Origin: Atopobium sp034113385
GTDB lineage: Bacteria; Actinomycetota; Coriobacteriia; Coriobacteriales; Atopobiaceae
Length of the DNA stretch: 64,000 nucleotides
Direction of reading: 5' to 3'
Assembly: GCF_034113385.1 (NCBI RefSeq)
Contig: NZ_JAXEXL010000009.1
Span: forward strand, 87,788-151,787
Shown: piece by piece, positions 55,041-62,947 of the stretch
Layout: each line of letters opens with the position of its first letter
Numbering within the stretch: position 1 is the stretch's first letter
Position numbers and translations under genes: made by a program
Notes under the pieces: generated by a model
Told to the model about the DNA's origin: nothing
The model's database searches: none
Seen by the model: only the letters and a program-made list of their open reading frames with translations

Positions 55041-56543
55041 GTGTCTCTTATCGATAATGATCTTCTATCCATTCAGGAGGCGCGTATCCTCCTTGAGCAT
55101 GCTGCCGAATCTGTTGAGACTTTAGAAAGCTTGCCAATGTCTTTGGTTGAAGACTTTCTTGTACAGTTACGTGAAGGTCTGTACCAGAACGCACATACCT
55201 ATGCTGACCTTGCTTTTGATGAGAGTGATTATGGTAATCCTCAAGAAGAAGCTCAACTTACAGAATGGGTCCTTACGGATTTACTTGATGATGTGCGCGC
55301 ACAAACTCCCGTACAAGAAATTGTTTGGGATACAAAATCTGCAGCCGTCTATCTGTCTAAAGGAGTGGTAGTATCACTGCTTCCAGATTGGCTTGCAGTT
55401 CCTACCATGATTTCGCAGCTCTTACATGCAGTACGTTCAAAAAGCCCTATTGTTTTCTTGGTGCGTGCACGTGTGCATGAAAGCTGCTGTCGTGTGATGG
55501 CAGATGTGCTTTCTATTGCACAGTCGTGTCACTATCCCAAAGAAGCACTGGGCTTTTTGCATACCTGTTGTTCTGAAGGCGAAAAATGGGTCTGTTCGCA
55601 GTCTTGTGTGAGTGTCATCATAGATTCTCGTGAGAATACCGGTGAGCAGCCATACGATGCTTACGGTAAAGATGTCTACTATGCGTCGCTGGGCAATAAC
55701 CCTGTTTTTGTTGAATCAACAGCTGATATTGAAGCATGCGCTCAAGAAATAGTGCTTGGCAAATCGTTTTGTTATGGCATGCTCCCAGGGGTTGAACAAT
55801 CCATTGTTGTTGAAGCAACCGTAGACAAACAACTTCAAACAGCTCTTAGGCAAAATGGTTGTTACTTTTTAGATGACAAAGAAGCGCAGCGCCTTGGTGA
55901 GTTACTTTTTATGCCAGATGGTAAAACCTACCCAGAGCTTATCGCTAAGTCCGCGGAAGACCTTGCTCGTAGGGCAAATATTGCTATACCAGCACATACC
56001 AAAGTACTTATAGTGCGCAAACCTTATGTGAGTGAACAGAGCTTCTTCTCTAAGGCAAAGTATGGCCCGGTGCTTTCTTACTACGTGGAGGAAAACTGGC
56101 GATACGCTTGCGAGAAATGCATAGAGCTCATTCTTAACAGTGGACACGGTAATGCGTTGTCGATTTTCTCGAACAATCCCGAAGTGATTCAGCAATTTAT
56201 TCTCAAAAAACCTGTGGGCCGTGTGCTGGTAAATGTCAGTACCGCTCTTGGCAGTATTGGCAGCCATACAGAACTTCCCAAAACACTGACTATTACTGGT
56301 TGGGACCGTGCTACTACTTCTGCTTTAGGTGTTACCTACGGTGATTTTATAAGAAAGCGCCAAGTAGGCGTAGGTAAGGATATGTATCAACATGCCCTGA
56401 TAGAGCAGGCAAGTTCAGGTAATGACACGCCTCTGACAGTAACAGCAGATTCTCTGAGCAAGAAAGATTGTGTAGCGCAAGAGCATTGTGCGGAATCGAT
56501 TGATTGGTTCTCTGGTCTTCTGGAGTCCATGAGAGATAACTAA
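55041..56543 (+). CDS. Degenerate CoA-acylating aldehyde dehydrogenase homologue
   Basis: A 500-aa protein of the EutE/PduP/AdhE aldehyde dehydrogenase superfamily. Alignment by eye: GNNPVFVESTADIEACAQEI (219-238) matches the GNTPVVIDETADI segment of AdhE, and GKSFCYGMLPGVEQSIVV (240-257) matches SKTFDNGVICASEQSVVV. The catalytic Cys is therefore replaced by Pro249; Cys244 lies five positions earlier. The glycine-rich nucleotide-binding segment (ATGGPGMVKAAYSSGK in AdhE) is replaced by IDSRENTGEQPYDAYGK. It is probably not an active dehydrogenase; a structural or scaffolding part is possible. GTG start after AAGGGGGG. The gene lies 13 nt before cutC. Confidence 0.82.
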   Translation: MSLIDNDLLSIQEARILLEHAAESVETLESLPMSLVEDFLVQLREGLYQNAHTYADLAFDESDYGNPQEEAQLTEWVLTDLLDDVRAQTPVQEIVWDTKSAAVYLSKGVVVSLLPDWLAVPTMISQLLHAVRSKSPIVFLVRARVHESCCRVMADVLSIAQSCHYPKEALGFLHTCCSEGEKWVCSQSCVSVIIDSRENTGEQPYDAYGKDVYYASLGNNPVFVESTADIEACAQEIVLGKSFCYGMLPGVEQSIVVEATVDKQLQTALRQNGCYFLDDKEAQRLGELLFMPDGKTYPELIAKSAEDLARRANIAIPAHTKVLIVRKPYVSEQSFFSKAKYGPVLSYYVEENWRYACEKCIELILNSGHGNALSIFSNNPEVIQQFILKKPVGRVLVNVSTALGSIGSHTELPKTLTITGWDRATTSALGVTYGDFIRKRQVGVGKDMYQHALIEQASSGNDTPLTVTADSLSKKDCVAQEHCAESIDWFSGLLESMRDN

Positions 56544-56556
56544 AAAGGAGTAAAGG

Positions 56557-59094
56557 ATGGATATTAAGGAGTTTGCAAAGGAACTTTCCGAGGCGACCAA
56601 AACAATGAGTGCTGAGGAAAAGCATGCGGTACGTGAGATGTTTGCAAAAGTTTCCGATCAGTTGGATGCACCACTTCACAGCAAGCCCTGCGTAGTGGAC
56701 GGTCCTACCGACATTCCTGAGGGCCCTACGCAACGTCATGTTCGTCTTAAGGATAACTACCTCAAACAAGTTCCCAGCATTACTACGTTTCGTGCTCGTG
56801 CGGTTACCGAGATTATGAAGGATAATCCAGGTATGCCTAAGATTGAGCTGCGCGCTAAGGCATTCCGTCGTTGTTGCGAAACTGCTCCTTTGGTCATTCA
56901 AGATGACGAGCTTATCGTTGGTGCTCCTTGTGGTGCTCCACGTGCTGGTGCGTTTTCACCTGATCTTGCCTGGCGCTGGCTTAAGGAAGAGCTCGATACC
57001 ATTGGGGATCGTCCTCAAGATCCTTTCTATATCTCTGATGAAGATAAGCGCTACTGCCGTGACGTGCTTTTTCCATTCTGGGAGGGCAAGTCACAGGATG
57101 AGATTTGTGAGGATCAATATCGTGAGGCTGGTGTCTGGGAGCTTTCCGGTGAGTCCTATGTATCTGACTGCTCCTATCACGCTATGAGTGGTGGTGGAGA
57201 TTCCAACCCTGGTTATGATGTCATTCTTATGCGTAAAGGCATGCTTGATATTCAAGCTGAGGCAAAAGAGCATCTTGCCAAGCTTGATTATGCTAATCCA
57301 GATGACTTGGATAAGATTTACTTCTATAAATCTGTAATTGATACTACTGAGGGCGTTATGATTTATTCAAAGCGCCTGAGTGAGTTTGCTTTACAAAAGG
57401 CTGCAGCTGAGCATGATCCAAAGCGTAAATGCGAGCTCGAGAAAATCGCTGAAACTCTTGCCTATGTACCTGCGCATAAGCCGAGGACATTTTATGAGGC
57501 TATGCAAGCGGTCTTTACGATTGAATCCTTATTACCAGTAGAGGAAAACCAAACTGGTATGTCTATTGGTCGTGTTGACCAGTATATGTATCCTTTCTAT
57601 GAGGCGGACATTAAGGCTGGTCGCATTACTCCGTACGAGGCTTTTGATATTGCAGGTTGTATGCTCATTAAACTGAGCGAAATCATGTGGGTTACCTCAC
57701 GTGGACAGTCTGAATTCTTTGCGGGATATCAGCCATTTATTAATATGACTTTGGGTGGTATTACTCGTAGGGGTAACGACGCTACCAACGATTTAACCTA
57801 CCTGCTTATGGATGCTGCACGCCATGTAAAGATTTATCAGCCTACTATTGCTTGTCGTATCCACAATAAGTCACCCGAGCGCTATATGCGCAAGATTGTT
57901 GACCTTGTGCGTTCCGGAATGGGCTTCCCAGCTTGCCATTTTGATGATACGCATATCAAGATGATGCTTGCTAAGGGCATTTCTGTTGAAGATTCTCGCG
58001 ATTACTGCATGATGGGTTGCGTTGAACCTCAAAAATCAGGTCGCCTCTATCAGTGGACTTCTACGTCCTATACACAATGGCCTGTTTGTATTGAACTTAC
58101 ACTTAACCATGGTGTTGACCTGTGGTATGGCAAGCAGGTAACTCCAGATCTTGGTGACCTTTCTCAATACAAAACCTTCGAAGAGTTTGATGCGGCAGTT
58201 AAAAAGACCATCCAATACGTTACCAAATGGACCGATGTCGCCACTGTTATCTCTCAGCGTGTCGCCCGCGAAGTTGCACCTAAGCCTTTGATGTCCATCA
58301 TGTTTGAGGGCTGTATGGAAAGCGGCAAGGACGTTTCGTCTGGTGGTGCCATGTATAACTACGGTCCAGGTGTTGTATGGACAGGTTTGGGTACGTACAC
58401 CGATTCTATGGCAGCCATCAAAAAGCTTGTTTTTGATGAGCACAAATATACGCTTGATGAGCTTAACGAGGCTCTTAAGGCTGACTTTGTAGGGTACGAG
58501 AAAATCCAGCAGGATTGCATCAATGCTCCTAAGTACGGTAATGATGATGATTATGCTGACAGTATTGCAGCAGATATTCTGCATTATACCGAGCACATTC
58601 ATGTGAAGTATAAAACGCTCTATTCTCACATGTCTATGGGCACACTTTCCATTTCTAACAATACGCCATTTGGTGAGATGACCGGTGCTTCTGCAAATGG
58701 TCGTAAGGCTTGGACACCTCTGTCAGATGGTATCAGCCCCAGTCAAGGCGCTGATCATAATGGTCCTACCGCCATTATTAAATCGGTTGGTAAGTTACCC
58801 AATGACTCTATGAATATTGGTATGGTTCATAACTTTAAACTTATGAGTGGCATTCTTGATACGCCCGAGGGAGAGCGTGGTCTTATTACGCTTTTGCGTA
58901 CTGCTTCGATGTTTGGTAACGGTGAGATGCAGTTTAACTATCTGGACAATGAGACGCTTATTGATGCTCAGGCTCACCCAGAGAAGCATCGTGATTTGGT
59001 GGTACGTGTTGCGGGTTACAGCGCATTCTTCAATGAGCTCTGCAAGGACGTTCAGGACGAAATTATTAGCCGTACCATGCTTACCAAACTGTAA
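56557..59094 (+). CDS. cutC: Choline trimethylamine-lyase (glycyl radical enzyme)
   Basis: An 845-aa glycyl radical enzyme that splits choline into trimethylamine and acetaldehyde. The thiyl-radical Cys488 and Glu490 are in DYCMMGCVEPQKSGR; the radical Gly820 is in VRVAGYSAFF. Choline-pocket residues known from the Desulfovibrio enzyme are present: Tyr207 and Asp215 (CSYHAMSGGGDSNPGYD), Phe394 (YQPF) and Tyr505 (TSTSYTQWP), one position lower than there. This separates it from glycerol, propanediol and pyruvate formate-lyase types. The short N-terminus makes it the type I form. Residues 1-35 form an amphipathic helix pair that may be a shell-targeting peptide. AAAAGGAG precedes the ATG. Confidence 0.97.
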   Translation: MDIKEFAKELSEATKTMSAEEKHAVREMFAKVSDQLDAPLHSKPCVVDGPTDIPEGPTQRHVRLKDNYLKQVPSITTFRARAVTEIMKDNPGMPKIELRAKAFRRCCETAPLVIQDDELIVGAPCGAPRAGAFSPDLAWRWLKEELDTIGDRPQDPFYISDEDKRYCRDVLFPFWEGKSQDEICEDQYREAGVWELSGESYVSDCSYHAMSGGGDSNPGYDVILMRKGMLDIQAEAKEHLAKLDYANPDDLDKIYFYKSVIDTTEGVMIYSKRLSEFALQKAAAEHDPKRKCELEKIAETLAYVPAHKPRTFYEAMQAVFTIESLLPVEENQTGMSIGRVDQYMYPFYEADIKAGRITPYEAFDIAGCMLIKLSEIMWVTSRGQSEFFAGYQPFINMTLGGITRRGNDATNDLTYLLMDAARHVKIYQPTIACRIHNKSPERYMRKIVDLVRSGMGFPACHFDDTHIKMMLAKGISVEDSRDYCMMGCVEPQKSGRLYQWTSTSYTQWPVCIELTLNHGVDLWYGKQVTPDLGDLSQYKTFEEFDAAVKKTIQYVTKWTDVATVISQRVAREVAPKPLMSIMFEGCMESGKDVSSGGAMYNYGPGVVWTGLGTYTDSMAAIKKLVFDEHKYTLDELNEALKADFVGYEKIQQDCINAPKYGNDDDYADSIAADILHYTEHIHVKYKTLYSHMSMGTLSISNNTPFGEMTGASANGRKAWTPLSDGISPSQGADHNGPTAIIKSVGKLPNDSMNIGMVHNFKLMSGILDTPEGERGLITLLRTASMFGNGEMQFNYLDNETLIDAQAHPEKHRDLVVRVAGYSAFFNELCKDVQDEIISRTMLTKL

Positions 59095-59153
59095 TTGGTA
59101 TTGGTGTCAGCAGAGTTAAACGACAGGATAAAAAGGGAGGGGGCAAAACGGAG

Positions 59154-60098
59154 ATGGAACCTCAACAGGAAAAGATTGAGCGTAAGGTACGTATTTTCAA
59201 TCTGCAAAAGTACAACATGTACGATGGTCCGGGCGTTCGCTCCATGGCCTTTCTCAAAGGTTGCCCCCTACGCTGTAAGTGGTGCTCCAATCCAGAAAGT
59301 CAGCTGCGGGAACATGAAGTAATGTTCAAGGTTGATAACTGTGTAGACTGTGGTGCTTGTGCTGCGGTTTGTCCGGTATCTCTTCATAAGATGGTAGATG
59401 GCAAACATGTGGTAGACCGTACTACTCGCTGCATTGGTTGTCGTCAGTGCGAAGAAGCCTGTCTGCATAGCGCCCTACAAATTATGGGAGAAGACTATTC
59501 GGTCGATGATCTTATCTGCTTTTTTGAACAGGACGAAGATTTTTATCGGATGTCGGATGGCGGTATTACGCTTTCTGGTGGAGAAGTGTTGGCACAAAGT
59601 GAAGCTGCTCTCGCAGTATGCATGGCCAGTCAAGCGAAAGGGTATCATACAGCACTCGAAACCTGTGGGTACACACCCGTAGAGACTCTTATGAAGGTAG
59701 CTCCTTACGTTAATTTGTTTTTATACGACATCAAGCAGATGGATCCCGTCAAACATAAGTTTTGGACAGGGGTAAATAACGAACTCATTCTTTCCAACGT
59801 GAAGTGGTTGCTTGAAAACGGCTATAACGTGCGCGTGCGTATGCCGCTTTTAAAGGGAGTAAACGATTCAAAGGAAGAGATAGATGCCGTTATTGCGTTC
59901 TTTAGCCCATACCGGTATCAAAAAAACTTTGATGGTGTTGATTTGTTGCCTTACCACAAATTAGGAGTTGGTAAATACAAATCCCTTGGTCGAGAGTATG
60001 AGATTGAGGGTGATCCATCGCTCACTAATGACGATTTAAATCGTATTGAAACATGGATTCAGACTGCGGACTTCAAAGTTAATCTTGTGAGGCATTAA
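59154..60098 (+). CDS. cutD: CutC-activating radical SAM enzyme
   Basis: A 314-aa glycyl-radical-enzyme activase. It uses S-adenosylmethionine and an Fe-S cluster to abstract hydrogen from Gly820 of CutC. The radical SAM CxxxCxxC motif is GCPLRCKWCSNPE (residues ~36-48). An inserted ferredoxin-like domain has two further cluster motifs, CVDCGACAAVCP and CIGCRQCEEACL. LSGGEVLAQ and YDIKQMD are further family motifs. GGGAGGGGG lies before the ATG, 59 nt after cutC. Confidence 0.96.
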   Translation: MEPQQEKIERKVRIFNLQKYNMYDGPGVRSMAFLKGCPLRCKWCSNPESQLREHEVMFKVDNCVDCGACAAVCPVSLHKMVDGKHVVDRTTRCIGCRQCEEACLHSALQIMGEDYSVDDLICFFEQDEDFYRMSDGGITLSGGEVLAQSEAALAVCMASQAKGYHTALETCGYTPVETLMKVAPYVNLFLYDIKQMDPVKHKFWTGVNNELILSNVKWLLENGYNVRVRMPLLKGVNDSKEEIDAVIAFFSPYRYQKNFDGVDLLPYHKLGVGKYKSLGREYEIEGDPSLTNDDLNRIETWIQTADFKVNLVRH

Positions 60099-60104
60099 AG
60101 CGTT

Positions 60105-60443
60105 ATGGAAAAACTCGATCGCATAATACAGGAGTCTGTTCCAGGAAAGCAGGTAACGCTTGCCCATGTTATTGCTTCGCCAGGACCGAGTGTAAATGAG
60201 CGGATTGGTGTTGCCGCAGGTGATGCCATTGGCATTCTTACACTGAGCCCTTCCGAGACAGCCATTATTGCAGCGGATGCTGCCGCTAAAGCTGCTCCAG
60301 TTGAAATTGGTTTTTTAGATCGTTTTACTGGCTCAGTTGTCATTATGGGCGATGTACAGAGTGTTGAAGAATCACTGCATGTTGTGTGTGACATGCTCCA
60401 TGACAAGCTTGGTTTTTGTGTTGTGGAGGTGACAAAGTCCTAA
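60105..60443 (+). CDS. Circularly permuted BMC-H shell protein, EutS/PduU type
   Basis: A 112-aa protein close to EutS: PGKQVTLAHVIASPG, GDAIGILTLSPSETAIIAAD, IGFLDRFTGSVVIMGDV and the final VEVTKS. Members form hexamers with a beta-barrel closing the pore. Stop and next start overlap (TAATG). It would be a minor shell facet, and by analogy may bind helical targeting peptides. Confidence 0.95.
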   Translation: MEKLDRIIQESVPGKQVTLAHVIASPGPSVNERIGVAAGDAIGILTLSPSETAIIAADAAAKAAPVEIGFLDRFTGSVVIMGDVQSVEESLHVVCDMLHDKLGFCVVEVTKS

Positions 60444-60943
60444 TGTCTGGTCGCTTTGCATTTATAGGTCTTGATGGATCAGGTAAAAGCACGCTCGCTG
60501 ATTTAGTAGAGGGTTGTTCATCCGACCATAAGCATAGGGAGGACTGCTATTACCGTCCACATACCCTTGAGATTCCAGGGCATTATGTAGAGAACCATTG
60601 GATGCACAATGTCATTCTCATGCTCTTGCACAATCAGGCATGTGCATTCGTCTTACTGTTAGATGGTACGACACGGCTTTCATACTATTCGAGCGGTTTT
60701 GCTAAAGCAACGAGAAAACCCAGTTTGGCCGTGGTTACAAAGTGTGATGTTTTGGATGAAGCCCAGCGTGAAGAGGCACGGATGCTCTTGGCTGACACTG
60801 GTTGTCATGAACTGTTATTTCTTTCCACTCGGACAGGTGAAGGAATATGTGAGTTTAAACAATGGGTGATACAACAAAAACAAACTGCATGCCTACCTAT
60901 GGGGCAGAGCAAAAACGAGGGGAGGCAGCCATGCACTATATAA
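60443..60943 (+). CDS. eutP: EutP/PduV-like small GTPase
   Basis: A 166-aa P-loop protein. The G1 motif is FIGLDGSGKSTL (residues 6-17); the G3 region LEIPGHYVENHW matches the EutP pattern IDTPGEYIEN; G4 is TKCD. Related PduV has been connected with the movement or attachment of microcompartments, and an EutP has been reported to act on acetate. ATG60443 overlaps the previous stop; a start further upstream would lie inside that gene. Its end overlaps the next gene by 13 nt. Confidence 0.88.
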   Translation: MSGRFAFIGLDGSGKSTLADLVEGCSSDHKHREDCYYRPHTLEIPGHYVENHWMHNVILMLLHNQACAFVLLLDGTTRLSYYSSGFAKATRKPSLAVVTKCDVLDEAQREEARMLLADTGCHELLFLSTRTGEGICEFKQWVIQQKQTACLPMGQSKNEGRQPCTI

Positions 60944-61539
60944 CAGAAGGGGAGCTGCGCAGGCAGTATGCGCAAGAGCATTTTGATACGTTCCAACTTC
61001 CAATTGGTGCACGTCTTACGCCGAGCGCTCGTCAATTTCTGATTGATTTTAGGATTAATTTTGAATCGCTTTATCACAAAAAAAGCTCTGTACGTAAAGA
61101 GAAGCAAGTTCTTTGTGACAGCTCTACACAAACACAGGCACTCAAAGATGATATGCGCATTTTGGGAGCGCGTTTAAGGCTTTTGGCACACAAAGCCTTA
61201 GGTGTTAATAACGATGCAGCACAGCTTTTGGAATGTGTTGGTGGCGCTTGGCAAGAAGGTACGCTTGCAAAAACAACGTGCTGTTTTTCTGAACAACAGC
61301 TGCAATCTACTTGCGAAACAATCCCTTCACTTCCCCTGAATGCATGCGTGCACACTGTGTACTTTGAGATGACTGTTATGTGTCTGGAACTTTTGCGTTG
61401 TATTCACTTTTGGAACAGCGCTTGTTTTGATGAGGCTGCAAGCCGTTTTCTTGATTCTTGGATGCAGCAAGCACATGCAGTTTTTTGTGTTCTTACAACA
61501 TATGTGGAGCAGGTAAAGGAGGGAACGTCTGGTGATTGA
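60931..61539 (+). CDS. EutT-like protein of the microcompartment locus
   Basis: A 202-aa protein. Residues 1-45 (YITEGELRRQY, then LPIGARLTPSARQFLIDF) match the N-terminus shared by EutT cobalamin adenosyltransferase and EutQ. The rest is mostly helical, as in EutT, but the metal-binding HX11CCX2C motif of EutT is not seen, so adenosyltransferase activity is doubtful. CutC does not use cobalamin. ATG60931 is chosen because GGGGAGG lies 6 nt before it; an earlier in-frame ATG lies well within eutP. Confidence 0.7.
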   Translation: MHYITEGELRRQYAQEHFDTFQLPIGARLTPSARQFLIDFRINFESLYHKKSSVRKEKQVLCDSSTQTQALKDDMRILGARLRLLAHKALGVNNDAAQLLECVGGAWQEGTLAKTTCCFSEQQLQSTCETIPSLPLNACVHTVYFEMTVMCLELLRCIHFWNSACFDEAASRFLDSWMQQAHAVFCVLTTYVEQVKEGTSGD

Positions 61540-62380
61540 TAGTACACAGGCAAACACATTGCTGGATGCTCTTATTACGGCTGTTGATGCTCCAAAGACT
61601 AACAATACAGGCGAACTGTATTGCGGCTTGGATTTGGGTACTGCTTTTATTGTGCTTACCGTGGTAAACGATAAGGGCGAACCTGTAGCTTGCGCATATC
61701 AGTTTGCCAATGTTGTACGCGATGGTCTTGTAGTGGACTATGTGGGTGCATGTGATATTGCGGCAAGCTTGAAGAAGCAGGTAGAAAAAATCTTAGGTAC
61801 AGAGCTTATTCATTGTGCTGTTGCCATTCCTCCAAAAACCGAACAGCTTGATGGCGGTGCCGTTAAAAATGTTGCCGAGAGCACGGGAATGAACGTCGTC
61901 GCTGTATTTGATGAGCCTACAGCTGCCAATCTTGTAATGAACACTCAAGAAGGTGCGGTGGTAGATATTGGTGGCGGTACTACTGGTATATCCATCTTTG
62001 AGCATGGCAAGGTTGTTACCTGTGAGGATGAATCTACGGGAGGCACGCATTTCTCGCTTGTGCTTGCGGGTGCTAAGGGCATGTCGTTCAATGAGGCAGA
62101 GCTATATAAAAGAGATGCTGCTCATCATGAGGAAATAGTGCCCATTGTTGCACCCACTATTGACAAGGTAAGTTCCATTATTCGTAGTGCTTGTCGCAAT
62201 CGCCATGTCCCTGAGATCATTCTTGTGGGCGGTACGAGTGAGCTGAGCGGCATTGAGGATCGTATTGAGAAAGCTCTGAATATACCAGTATATAAGCCTA
62301 ATCATCCCATGTTTGTGACGCCTCTAGGCATTGCTTTAGGTTGCCGTTTGCATATGCTCCAGGAGGCTCATCATGCTTGA
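61532..62380 (+). CDS. eutJ: EutJ-like actin/Hsp70-fold protein
   Basis: A 282-aa member of the EutJ family, with phosphate-binding motifs of the actin/Hsp70 ATPase fold: CGLDLGTAFIVLTVV, the linker VFDEPTAAN, VVDIGGGTTGISIF and LVGGTSELSGIEDRIE. EutJ is regarded as a chaperone for microcompartment assembly or enzyme reactivation. GTG61532 follows AAAGGAGGG and overlaps the preceding stop. Overlaps the next gene by 8 nt. Confidence 0.9.
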   Translation: MIDSTQANTLLDALITAVDAPKTNNTGELYCGLDLGTAFIVLTVVNDKGEPVACAYQFANVVRDGLVVDYVGACDIAASLKKQVEKILGTELIHCAVAIPPKTEQLDGGAVKNVAESTGMNVVAVFDEPTAANLVMNTQEGAVVDIGGGTTGISIFEHGKVVTCEDESTGGTHFSLVLAGAKGMSFNEAELYKRDAAHHEEIVPIVAPTIDKVSSIIRSACRNRHVPEIILVGGTSELSGIEDRIEKALNIPVYKPNHPMFVTPLGIALGCRLHMLQEAHHA

Positions 62381-62678
62381 TATCAAGATAATCAAGGCTC
62401 CCTCTGCTGGAACTATGGCAATCGTTCGTCAAAGAAGTGGCGCACGCTGGAGTGAGGATTTTAAGCCTGCAGCCCTCGGTTTAATTCAGGGAAAGCTTAT
62501 AGAAATGATAGTAGCGAGTGACATTGCCGAAAAAACAGCGGGCGTAGTAGTAACCGACATTCGTGGCTCTTGTCCTCAGAACATGGTGCTGCTTGCTATT
62601 GCTGGTAACACTGCAGAGGTTATGGCCTGCCTTACAAGCATCAAGAACGGTGGTGACGGTACTCATGATTGTGGGTAA
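62373..62678 (+). CDS. Divergent BMC-domain protein with a pore-loop cysteine (GrpU-like?)
   Basis: A 101-aa protein. Residues 33-90 follow the BMC pattern (ALGLIQGKLIEMIVASDIAE … VVTDIRGSCPQNMVLLAIAG … VMACLTSIK), with an N-terminal extension of ~30 residues (IKAPSAGTMAIVRQRSGARW). The loop RGSCPQ aligns with the pore loop QIGGG of BMC-H proteins, so six copies of Cys67 would ring the pore. GrpU shell proteins of glycyl-radical compartments bind an Fe-S cluster in the pore; this may be one. AGGAGG precedes the ATG. Confidence 0.65.
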   Translation: MLDIKIIKAPSAGTMAIVRQRSGARWSEDFKPAALGLIQGKLIEMIVASDIAEKTAGVVVTDIRGSCPQNMVLLAIAGNTAEVMACLTSIKNGGDGTHDCG

Positions 62679-62934
62679 GCTCATTGGTTCCATTTGGGCT
62701 ACACGTAAGTATGACGAGCTTGATGGCATGAAACTTATGCGCGTGGAAATTCTGGATGAGGATAAAAAAGGACAATATCTGATCTGCGTAGACACTATGA
62801 GTGCTGGATGCGGCGATAGGGTCTTAGTAACTACTGGTAGTGCTGCTTATCACTTTATAAAAAATGAGTTTGGTAAAAACGCACCAGTAGATGCGGTTAT
62901 TGTCGGCATTATTGACGAAGATGTGACTCTGTAG
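62665..62934 (+). CDS. eutN: BMC vertex protein EutN/CcmL
   Basis: An 89-aa pentameric vertex protein that closes the corners of the shell. Signature: IVGKLIGSIWATRKYDELDG, LICVDTMSAGCGDRVLVTTG and DAVIVGIIDE. ATG62665 is the true start because the conserved domain begins there; it overlaps the previous gene by 14 nt, so translation is probably coupled and kept low, as fits only 12 pentamers per shell. Confidence 0.95.
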   Translation: MIVGKLIGSIWATRKYDELDGMKLMRVEILDEDKKGQYLICVDTMSAGCGDRVLVTTGSAAYHFIKNEFGKNAPVDAVIVGIIDEDVTL

Positions 62935-62947
62935 AAAGGAGAGTGAG

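Noticed and set aside
59095..59322. 75-aa plus-strand frame between cutC and cutD
   Set aside because: It overlaps the start of cutD in another frame and has no homology.
60862..60930. Earlier start of the EutT-like gene
   Set aside because: It would overlap eutP by 82 nt and has no ribosome site, while ATG60931 has GGGGAGG.
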